Below, piece by piece: positions 35,201 to 44,300 of a stretch of DNA of 64,000 nucleotides. Under the pieces are notes generated by a model. That model made no database searches and had not been told where the DNA came from. It was given only the letters and a program-made list of their open reading frames with translations. A program made the position numbers and the translations under genes. The DNA is from Asterochloris sp. CNOR1. Taxonomy: Eukaryota > Chlorophyta > Trebouxiophyceae > Trebouxiales > Trebouxiaceae. How positions within the stretch are numbered: the stretch's first letter is position 1; every line of letters begins with the position of its first letter. The DNA lies in assembly GCA_963969365.1 (NCBI GenBank), contig OZ017752.1, positions 558,001-622,000 on the forward strand. The letters are read 5' to 3'.

Positions 35201-37760
35201 AGCAGAAGGGCTCACCGGTGCATCCAGAGGGGTGGCCAGGAGGCGACCCAGCTGCTAGATTCAGCATTGCTGGACAATGTGGTCTGACCAGTCAGGTTGT
35301 GCACCTCGCTTCAAATGGCCAGAGCATGCTGTGTTAAAGGTACTTGGCTAGTGTCGACACCAACTGCTGCCTATCTTGCTACCCTGTGCATTCACAGGGC
35401 GGCCACCAGGCGGCCTATTTGCTGGAACCAGCCTGACGAGCCATCCTATGGCTACATTGGGATCCCAGTCATGGTGGCCAGACCATGCTGTGTGTGACGG
35501 CATAGGCACCAAGCCTGTATGAACAACAGTGGCTGCCTTTGCTCCAATCTGTGCATTCAAAGCAAGCCCTGTTTCGTACTGACAGCAGTGGCTGCCTCTA
35601 GTCTTACCTGTCCAAAGAGGCGGCCAGAGCTGCTGGAACCAGGCTGCCAGGAAACCCCAGGTCATCTAGTGCACCCCAGTCAAGGTGGTCATAACATGCT
35701 GTGCGTGATGCTACAGGCATCTAGTCTGTATTGAGAGCAGTGGCTGCCTCTGATTTCACCTGTGCATCGACAGGAGCGGCCAGCAGGCGCCCAAACTGCT
35801 GAAACCAGCCTGCCAAGAAGTCCTGGGTCATGATGGCCTTTACCTGGCGCCCATGCACCCCCGTCATGGTGGCCAGGGAGTCCACCATGCTGTGCACAAT
35901 GCCCAGGGCGCGGCGCTGCAGCCCCGCGCTGTACTGCTGCTCTGGCTGGGACACGATGTGCAGCAGCTGGGGGAAGAGCACGGGCACCACCTACAGTGGG
36001 GGTGGGGCAAGTGTGTTGGTACCACAGGGGGTCTGTGACAAGTGGCTCAGGTGCGGTCCCAATGAGGCATGTTGTGCAGCAGCATGGAGTGACTGCACAC
36101 ATCAGTATTGGCCCAAGCCACCTGCCTCACAAGACCTGCAAAATCATTTGCATTCTGATCAGCAGGCGGCACCTGTGCTGTCCTCCCTGTGGGGCGGCCA
36201 AAGTTTGCCCCATCACAGAGCTGCAGTGGGCCTGCCAGCCTGCTGCAAGGAGGTTTTTTGAAGACCCATGACCAAGCTGGTGCGGAGCTGTGCCTGGCCC
36301 CACCTGCAGCGCCTGCTCATCGGTGACCTCGTCAGCACACAGCGCCAGGCAGCGAACGGCTCCCTGCACTGCAGGGGCACAGCTGCAAGCTCAGCCGCCA
36401 CGTCGCACAGCAGGCAAGAGCATATGAGAAACCCCGTGAGGGCCTAATATTACAGCATTGCCCAGAGATTGGGTGCCAGACCACCAGTCGCCTCCCCGTG
36501 GCACATGGACAGCATTACAACCACCACACTGCGGTTATTTGAGCTTGACTAAGTGTCTCAGCAGCTCTACATTAACCTGTGCAGAAGAGCTACAGAAGGC
36601 TGCAACCATGAGGGGCCCAGCAATTGTATCCGTGATTTTCTCTCAGAGCCAGCAACAGCGACCGGGGATTTGAGAGCTTCATTCGCACCTTCACTGGAGC
36701 TGCGCCTGGCAGTGATGGCCTGCACCAGGCTGGGCAGCAGCTGAGGCCAGCCATCAGGGAACTCATACTTCACAATGACTGCGATTGCCATGCCAGATGC
36801 CGTCTGCATTTTGTTGTCAGGGTCTGCCAGGGCCTGGGGCAGCCTCTCCTTGATGAGCGCCTGCACAGCCACCATCTCGTTTGCAGCACTTGCGGGTCTG
36901 GAGGGCGATCTCGAGCTGCAAGCAAGCTTTTGATGCATCACCATGCAGCCTTCAGGGGAGCAACTGCCTCACCAGACGGCCAGGCAGATCAGCCTCACAC
37001 ACCAGGGAGCACAACCAAGCCACACACGAGTGAGGGCAGCAAAGGCAGTGCTAGTGTCTGCGTATGGCTGCGCAGTGGGCAGCATGGTTTCCCTGCAGAT
37101 GTGCTCGGAGCATGTCAGCACTGCATAACCTACTCTGGCTTTGCCTGAGGGTTGCAGGCTGACCATTCAGGTCAAGGATGCACTAATATGAGCACTTAGC
37201 GCAAGGAAGGGCAGTGCATCACCTTTTCTGCATCTGTGACAGCCGGGGCTGAGAAGTGCTTGGATTCTGGGCTCCAGTGCTGCTTGATGAACTGCTTGAG
37301 CACGACTGCTGCCATCTGCCGTAAGCCATGCTGGGCTTGGCCCTGCAGCGAAAATATCTGATGGATGAGCTTGCCGCCTGGACTTCCTGCAGGGTTTGGA
37401 GCATGCTCCTTGATTCCATAGCAAAAGCTCCAGCATGCACTTCGTGAGCATGATCGATGCAGCATGCCTACAGATCTGGCCCTCAGCTGGCACCTGCAAA
37501 ACCAGATCCACAAGCGCTGGCCCAAAGCCTCCTTGCTTGGATGCCTCAGCCAATCTGGCCTCAGACTGCCGCCGCAATGCAGGGTCTGCATGCAGCAAGG
37601 GATGTGCACTGGCGGCTGAATGTGCCGCATAGCATGCCAGGCAGGCATCAATGCTGGCCGAATCATTTGCACAGCAGTTACAAGAGCAGGCCACCAGATC
37701 CAAGCCATATTTGAGCACACCTGCTTGCAGGGCACCCTGCAGTGTTTGGCTCAACACCAT
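26216..37760 (-). CDS. IPO9: Importin-9 (karyopherin beta)
   Basis: An 11.5-kb many-exon gene. The first exon reads MVLSQTLQGALQA and joins DPALRRQSEARLAEASKQGG across a phase-consistent intron; the next exons give VLKQFIKQHWSP. Later blocks follow the importin-9 order: FPDGWPQLLPSLVQAIT, CADEVTDEQALQ, MTQDFLAGWFQQFGRLL, TSGWALKMEVLRLLVLL, MDSDGDRLGFETLVSQLIEF, VADEEESLFSVRTSGELLL, LLEAIRQRLQEADAAK, FLIGKGLWVAARWA, INGCKALMRLIPKLSKEM, the GKRMDVDSGIRTRSRAKHQ block, an acidic stretch (DDDSDEWEEEGASDEEANG) and the C-terminus DPIYHLDMPSFL ending LTPSQRQTLQSLL. Importin-9 imports histones H2A-H2B, ribosomal proteins and actin. An in-frame ATG at 37820 is an alternative start. Several introns carry shadow exons. 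Confidence 0.87.
28045..28371 (-). repeat. Decayed exon copy in importin-9
   Basis: The intact exon 3' end and donor at 28301-28371 (coding KLSVSALALLLATRHPA, donor CAG|GTAAGA) is repeated at 28045-28105 with about 10 bases deleted. The donor GT is changed to GC in the copy. Confidence 0.75.
30729..31192 (-). repeat. Three-copy exon array in importin-9
   Basis: The intact exon at 30729-30823 (coding LLDQTSEESLNLALEALKAA) is followed on the plus map by copies at 30970-31062 and about 31117-31192. On the minus strand the middle copy still translates as LDWTSDHSLKLTLEARMAA; the last carries a stop after its first residues. In transcription order the intact exon is last. Confidence 0.8.
31821..32180 (-). 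repeat. Decayed copies of the importin-9 FLIGKGLW exon
   Basis: The intact exon end is 32131-32180. A copy at 32071-32124 still translates as SLIHKGLWVAAGR. A more diverged one is at 31821-31880 (PLIKYGPLGGSQASG). In transcription order the intact exon comes first. Confidence 0.75.
32809..33069 (-). repeat. Decayed copy of the importin-9 RLQEAD exon
   Basis: The intact exon end and intron start at 32955-33069 (LLEAIRQRLQEADAAKVGL) are matched along about 115 bases by 32809-32928, which translates as LLKAIWQRFQEAAKLGS. Offset is about 145 bases. Confidence 0.8.
35361..35890 (-). repeat. Three-copy exon array in importin-9
   Basis: The intact exon segment 35751-35890 (MTQDFLAGWFQQFGRLLAA and upstream) is repeated at 35586-35703 (readable as TWGFLAAWFQQLW) and at 35361-35495. 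The copies share the exon sequence and its flanking intron, including the ACATGCTGTGCGTGATG block. Confidence 0.8.
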
Positions 37761-37897
37761 CTGGTCAGAAGCGGGGCTCTGCATATTGTGGCGATTGCTG
37801 CTGGTCAGGATGCCATCCATGTCCCAGAGTGCTTGTGGGCAAGCTGGTCAACGAGTCTCTGTGAAATCAGAAACCAAGGAAGTGGCTCAAGCCCGCA
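37761..37897. promoter_or_regulatory. Divergent promoter region, importin-9 and PpiC/rhodanese gene
   Basis: Only about 137 bases separate the two opposed start codons, so both promoters and 5' leaders must share this DNA or overlap the genes. No TATA-like box is evident to me. Confidence 0.4.
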
Positions 37898-39530
37898 ATG
37901 AGCATGCAATATGCACACAGGCTGGTGGGTTGTGCATGCCAATTTCGTCGTAGCTTTTGCCGAGCAGACACTGCAGCTCGCAGGCTTGTGAGTTGTCAGA
38001 GGCCAGCAGCAAGCACAGCAGCTGCTGCCCATGCTGAGGCAGAAGTGCAGCGCAAGCTCAGGCACATTCTCGTTCCTGCCTCTGAATGCCAGAAGCTAGA
38101 TCAAATTCAGCACCAGATCGAAGGTGGGCATCTTCTACATTGGCCACAGTGCTTGGTGAAAGCGCTCAGCTCTCAGTATGTGCCTCTGCAGATGGGGCAG
38201 ACTTTGCCAGCATGGCAGAGGAGCATTCCGTGTGTCCCTCAAGAAAGCAGGGAGGCTCCATGGGCTGGGTTGACCCAGCCATAATGAGCCCAGTGCTAGC
38301 AGAGGCTGCTTTCCAGGCAGACATTGGGGAGTTGGTTCAAGCAGAGTCACGCCACGGCCTGCATCTCATTCATGTGGAGGCTGAGAGGTGCGCTCAGCTG
38401 CTGTGTTGCCTGCACGGTTTGCTTCCTAATGAGCCCAGTGCTGGTAACAACTGCCATTTTAGCCCGTGCATGGTGTTCTGTAGGTGCAGACAGGTGCCCT
38501 GCTCACCCAGACTGCTGCATGTTGCTGCATTTAGCCTGTTGTACTATTTCCCAGTGCCTGACCCCCCCCTGTGCCCCAAGTTGTGCAGGCAGGCGCCCAA
38601 GATGCGCCAGATGAGCGTACAGGAGCTGTCTGCCCTCCTGAATGATCCGGCTGCCAGAGAGGACACACAGTTCATTGATGTGCGCGAGCCAGAGGAGCAC
38701 AGACTGGCAGCGCTGCCACTCTTTGAGCTTCAGCCTCTCAGCAGGTGGGCACCCGCTGAACATCCCTGCCAGGCAGAGGGGTCGTAGCTGCAGCAGCACC
38801 AGAAGTGTCTGCGACGCCCAGCAAGGTGCTGGCTCCGTAGGGGCACCTGTCAAGCATCATCGCTTACCAGCCCCTTGCGTGACGGCAGCACCAGTCTGCA
38901 CCATGCCTCAGGTGCCTAGCAAACTCCTGTTGCAGCCCGCAAGCGTCATCGCTGTGAAGCGTTGGTCACCCACTGCACCGTGGCTGCGGCTGTCCCACAA
39001 TTAAACTCAAGAGGAGCACTGTTGCTGAGTGGCACTCATCAGTGCCTGCATCGGGGCTGCAGCAGTATCTGGAGTGGAGCGGGCTGCTCGGTGGGAGTGG
39101 CGCTTGCCAGCACCTGTGTCAAGGCTGCAGCAGCCCCTGGGGTCAAGTGGGCTGCCTGACAGCATGCTGCGGCACAAAGTTGGCTGCCCCACCTAGGCAT
39201 TATGTTTGTCGCAGGGTTCAAAGGTGGTCTCCTCAATGCCTCACCTGAGCTGCAGGCTGCTTCATGCTCTGTATTGGCTGCCTGCTGTGGAGACCAAGCC
39301 CTGCTGTCCCCAACTTCTTCTATGCCTCATGCAGGCTGGATGAGCTCAGAGGCCATGCAGACCAGCTCGACAAGGGCAAACACACAGTGCTCCTGTGTCA
39401 CCATGGAGTTAGGTCAGCCCAGGCTGCTGCCATTCTGCAAAAGTATCACAACTACACTAAAGTGTCCAATGTAGTGGGCGGCATAGACCGGTTTTCAGTA
39501 GAAGTGGACTGTGGCGTGCCAAGGTATTGA
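37898..39530 (+). CDS. STR12: Parvulin (PpiC)-rhodanese fusion, plastid-type
   Basis: The start at 37898 opens an Arg/Ser/Ala-rich N-terminus (RRSFCRADTAARRLVSCQRP) typical of a plastid transit peptide. A parvulin-type peptidyl-prolyl isomerase domain follows: KLRHILVPASE, FASMAEEHSVCPS, GGSMGWVDPAIMSPVLAEA and the closing HGLHLIHVE. After an intron comes a single rhodanese domain: MSVQELSALLND, TQFIDVREPEEHR, and on the last exon the active-site loop LLCHHGVRSAQAA with catalytic Cys, then NVVGGIDRFSVEVD and a stop at 39530. This order matches the plant PpiC/rhodanese protein (Arabidopsis At5g19370, STR12). It probably acts in plastid protein folding or sulfur transfer, but no substrate is known to me. 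Confidence 0.9.
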
Positions 39531-40058
39531 GTCAGCGGCGGCGTGCCACATCATGAAAGGCCTCGCACTGGCAACTTTTGGGCCAGCAGCCTCTGCATAA
39601 GGGCCTGGTGGTTTCCTCGCGGGTGAAATGCAGAGGGTGCACCAGCGATTTTGGACATCTCGTAAGCGCGGGCCTGAGGTGTCCAGGTGCTGGGAACCTG
39701 CCATCAGCAGGCAGGTCTCAAGCGTGATGAGCCGCAGCTTTGATGTCTGGGTGGCATCAGCTCGCTTTAGGGTGCTCTAACTGCATCTCACATGTTCTGA
39801 GCCAGGATGACTGACCTTTTGAACAACACATGATCAAGTGGCCACTGGGTTTGACAACAACTCAATGCACATTAATTTTGGACAATGAGCATGCATCGCA
39901 GCTCTCCAACAAATTCTAACCCCACATCTGCTGCACTGGGCTGCAACACTGCAGCGTTTGCACCAACACATTTCAATATGGCTTAAGTATGTTGTTTTCA
40001 AGCCTAGTCACCCACGCCTTATGCAGATGCTTGCTTGCACACTGCTCTGTGATATATG

Positions 40059-40363
40059 GAGCTACAGCCTGTGACTTTCAGACTGCCCTCTGGCAATAAT
40101 TTGACCAGTACACCGCCACGTGACAGCCTGAACATCTTTGCAGCGTGAGGGCGGCTCAGTGAGGTGAGCGGCTCAGCTGTCTGCCAAGGTGACATTGGCG
40201 TCCTGTCAGGAATGCAGACTGCTAGTGGTCCTTCTGAGGAGCTGCTGTGCCCTCATGCTGCACCACCGGCAGGGTGAGCTCATAACCAGCCTTAAACAGC
40301 TTGAAAAGACCAACAAGAGCTCTTGTTGGTCTGTCCAAGCTCTTTGAGGCTGTTTTGGAGCTC
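40059..40363 (+). repeat. Direct repeat unit 1 ending in an 88-nt palindrome
   Basis: Begins GAGCTACAGCCT and shares long blocks with unit 2 (CCAGTACACCGCCA, GGCTCAGTGAGGTGAGC, GGTGACATTGGCGTCCTGTC, GGTCCTTCTGAGGAGCTG). The last 88 bases (40276-40363) form an inverted repeat with 44-base arms centred at 40319/40320. The central 26 bases (40307-40332) are a perfect palindrome around GAGCTC, and the outer arms have scattered mismatches. Confidence 0.85.
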
Positions 40364-40368
40364 ATACT

Positions 40369-40731
40369 GAGCTACAGCCTGGAGCTTTCGGACTGCCCTT
40401 TGGCAGTTCTCTAACCAGTACACCGCCATGCAATAGCCAAAACATCTTTACAGCGTCAAGTCGGCTCAGTGAGGTGAGCAGCTCAGCTGTCTGCCAGGGT
40501 GACATTGGCGTCCTGTCAGCAATGCAGACTGCTGGTGGTCCTTCTGAGGAGCTGCCAGGGCCTGGAGCTGCTGTGCCACGTCCTCATGCTGCACCACCGG
40601 GACTTTCTTTCAAGGCACAGCAAGGCTGCATAATCTGGAGGGTGAGCTCATGACGAGCCTCGAAAAGCTTGAAAAGACCAACATGAGCTCTTGTTGGTCT
40701 ATCCAAGCTCTTCGAGGCTGTTTATGAGCTT
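40369..40731 (+). repeat. Direct repeat unit 2 ending in an 88-nt palindrome
   Basis: A second copy of the preceding unit, starting 310 bases after it. Relative to unit 1 it carries an insertion of about 55 bases before the palindrome (around 40555-40640). Its palindrome, 40644-40731, has the same centre (around GAGCTC, 40687/40688) and length, with one mismatched pair in the core. Confidence 0.83.
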
Positions 40732-41397
40732 ATCCTCTTGGTGGTGCAGCCTGGCCGTGCCTCAAAGTCGAGGTCTCCACAGTGAGCAGCCTGCCAGGAC
40801 ATCTCCGGCACCTCCAGCGGCTGGATCTGGCATTGCCCTGGCACAGCAGTACAGGCAGTACAGTCTTTGTGCAGCAGAGCCCAGCACAGCAGAGGCATTG
40901 TGCTGCCCTGTTGTAGCAGCGCGGGCAAGCAAGCACAGGGTTGCTGACTCTCGCTTACGCAGCCAAGGTCATGGCCTTGTGTGTGTGCTGCCTTGTTGCA
41001 GCAGCGCTGCTGCGCGGTCAAGCAAGCTTGCTGACTCTTACCTTTGCAGCAAAGATCACGGCCTCTTGTGTCTGTATTGTGTGTTTGTACAGTGGTCTGG
41101 GATTTCGGCATCATCACTGCAGCAAAGGTCAACTTGAGCCCCTGCACTGTTCCAGCAATCCAAGGACAGACTATGATGACCGACCTCTTTGGTAAGCATT
41201 CCTCGAATGTTGCTTGCTATGTATGTGCGTGCAGCGCTGCTTCCGCATCAATCAGTGTTGCTTTTGCATTGAATGGACTGCCAGTCCCCCGGACTTTAGC
41301 CTATGACCTATCTGTTAAGCCACAGCCAGAGCCACTGCTGGTTTTGCGAGCTGCTCGCTTTTGCTTTAGGGGGACAGTGCCAGTCTGATGAGGCTTC

Positions 41398-44300
41398 ATG
41401 AGAAGCGCCTTTGAGATCTGGCCAGCTTATGTTCACAAAGCCAAGAACTCCCAGATCTCAAGCGTTGCAGTCAATCAGGCTGCAGATAGGCTGTACCTGG
41501 GGCTAACAGATGGCCAATTGGAGGAGCACCGCATCGTCAGTGGCAGTGCAGGGCTACGGGCATCACTGGGTGCCAGGAAGAATGTCAGCAGGAAGGTCAG
41601 AAGCCATGATCTCTGACCACTTCTCTTTCCCGTTGACAACAATGCCTCTATTGATTGACGCCCCTGCAACAAGCCAGCAGGAGTAAGTGATACTCTTGTT
41701 GCTGTTTGTTCAGCCAGTGCAATCCATCTGTCACCTGGAGACTGCCAGGCGCCTGGCAGTGCTGGTCGACGGCACTGTGCAGCTCCTGGACCAGGAGACA
41801 TTTGAGCAGCATGCCCTGCCTGGCATCAAGGTTGGTGGTTGGGTCAATCTCTCAGGTGGCACATGAAGTGCAATCGATCTGCCACTGCTGACACTATCCT
41901 TGCTGCGGCAGTGAGACCACAAATAGAGCACCCGCTAGTGTCTGCCTGGGCAGATCAGTGCAACAGTGCTGTGTCCCATCATGTTGCAATTGATGCTTGC
42001 TGTCACAGCAAATTAATTGGAATCGTCATTGAGAATTTATGTTTGATTGTGTGCAGGCAGTGACAGCAGTGGCGGTGGACCCTGCAGCCTCTTACCCACC
42101 CAGGTGGGTCAGGTACATGCCTTCAGGTGCCCTGCAATGCATCTCTGCAGCCCTGCCTCACCTGACAGGCCACAACCAACAGCAGTTAGTTGACTGCAAA
42201 AACAGCATGATTTCTGGCCCCAATGCCCTGTCATACTGACACTGAAACAAGCCACCTGTCAAGCCAGGCTGCAAACAGCGCTGCTGAAGCAGCGCTTCAG
42301 AGTCTGTCCATGTCCCGTCGCAGGCTGGCGGTTGCCCTGCGATCCAGCAAGCGCAGCGTGAGGCTGATGGTGTACGAGATCCTGGCGGGGCTAGACAGAG
42401 CCAGCCCTTCGGGCTCAACTGCTTTGTGCACGATGCAGATAGAGGTTGCTGAGACCTTGAGCATCAAGGTGAGCAGCACAAGCAGCTTGTCAAGCAGCAG
42501 CCCTGTTCTGCCTGCTGCCCAGGCAAGGCAGAGCCAACGCTTGACCTCAAGCAGTAGTCCTTGCCTCTGCAGCATCTCAGAACTGCTTGCACGGGGCATG
42601 AAGCTTGTGCACTGGGTGCACATGTGCCCTGCAACAAGCTTCCAGGCGTGCAGCCGTCAGTGCAGCTAGGGCAAAGACCTGGCTCATCATCAGCCAGTCC
42701 TGCGCACCAGTCTGCTGCACTTCTTGGTGCAGCGCAGCTCTGACACATGACAAGCTGCAATGAGCCATGAAGGCAGCTGCCGGCCCTAAGAGCTGCTGCT
42801 GGCTGTTGCAGGCAGTGGCTGGGCAAGCCACTAAGTTGGTCCTGTGCACTAGTGCGATGCAGCTCTGACACCTGACTGACATCTTGCGCCCTGAAAGCAG
42901 CTGCTGTCTGCAGCGACCTGGCTGACTATCAAGCTAGTGTGTGCAATGCAGCTCTGACACCTGACGGACTCTCTGGTGCCCTGAAAGCAGCTGCTGCCTC
43001 ATGCAGGCAGTGGCCTGGCTGGCCACCAAGCTGGTTCTGTGCACCAGCCTGCGCTACATGCTGCTGGATCTGAAGACTGGCGGCTACACCTGCCTGCTGT
43101 CAGTGTCTGAGGAGGCGCCCCCACCCACCATGGTACTGTCAGTGGCTGCTGCCGGCCAAGTCGTGCTCCTCATGGTGAGAGCTCAGCAGCTTCCAGACTC
43201 CTGGCCAGAGCAGAGCATGCATCGTGGCCACAGCCCTGCACCCAGCCAGCAGCAGGCAGACGCGCTTCCTGTTGCTGATAGCTTGCCCAGAGCAAGCTAC
43301 CCTTGAGGGCCAATGTTCCCAGCTCTGGCCACAGCCCTGCACCCAGCCAGCAGCAGGCTGATAGCCAGGCTCTTGCCAGAGCTGGGAACATTGGCCCTCA
43401 AGGGTAGCTTGCTCTGGGCAAGCTATCAGCAACAGGAAGCGCGTCTGCGTCTGCCATCCAAGGTGGCCCTGGGTCTCCCACACTTGCTGCAGAAGCCCCT
43501 GTGCCACAGCTGTATCTGCAACAGCCTGCTTGACAGCAATGGTCACACACAATGTGTGGCTACCCCAATGCTGCTGATGAATGACAAACCTCCTGCTGTA
43601 TACACAACTCCTGATCCCTATGAGCCGCAAACATGGTAAAGCAGCCTTGTGCCCTGCAGGAGGAGGTGGGCATTGCCATCGACAGCAGTGGCTCGCCAGT
43701 GAACACCACCCTGACGTTCCCCTCGGTACCCCTCTCGCTGGCTGTGTCTGGCCTGTACATCTTGGCAGCTTGTCAGGACGGAGTCCATGTCTATGACAGG
43801 ACCACTGCTACCTGGGCGCAAACCCTGCTGTACCCTGAGGGAGCGGTGCCTGCCCCAGGGCAGCCCGTCATCTGCGCCGCCAACTCCAGCGGCTCCTGCA
43901 TCGCCATTGCAGGCCTGCGCAAGGTGTGGGCCCGCTCAGCTCTCAAGCGTCCTGTTCAGGATGATCGTCGCATTCGCTTGCCAGCAAGCCCAGCATGTTG
44001 TGGCCAGTAACAGTGGCTTCTGCCTTGGCGTTGCTGGCCTGCGCAACATGAGGAGCTTCCCCTGAAGCTTACTCAGCTCAATAACATTGATGTGTCTCTG
44101 TGGTCAGGCCATGTTTGCTGGGACGGCTCTTCAGGCCATCAAGGTCGGCAATGTCCTGTGTATCTGGCCTGTGCCTTGCAGCACAAGGCTTCAGCTCTGT
44201 GCCTCCCCCTGCAGGTGTGGTTGTTCCAGCCTATTGCTCTCGATGCTCAGGCCAGAGAGCTCCTGGGAGCAGGCAGCTTTGAGCAGGCCCTGGCGCTGGC

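Larger units (their letters stand above)
39531..41397. other. Intergenic region with duplicated palindromic units
   Basis: The longest gene-free stretch (about 1.9 kb). It holds two ~300-360-bp direct repeats, each closed by an 88-nt palindrome (listed separately). At about 40938-41070 a shorter ~95-base unit (TGCTGACTCT...GCAGC...AAGATCACGGCC-like) occurs twice. ORFs here show no recognisable domain. The VPS3/39 start at 41398 lies at its right edge. Confidence 0.55.

Noticed and set aside
40691-41388. Plus-strand ORFs before the VPS3/39 start as extra 5' exons
   Set aside because: They contain short tandem repeats and no family similarity, and MRSAFEIWP at 41398 already matches the family N-terminus.
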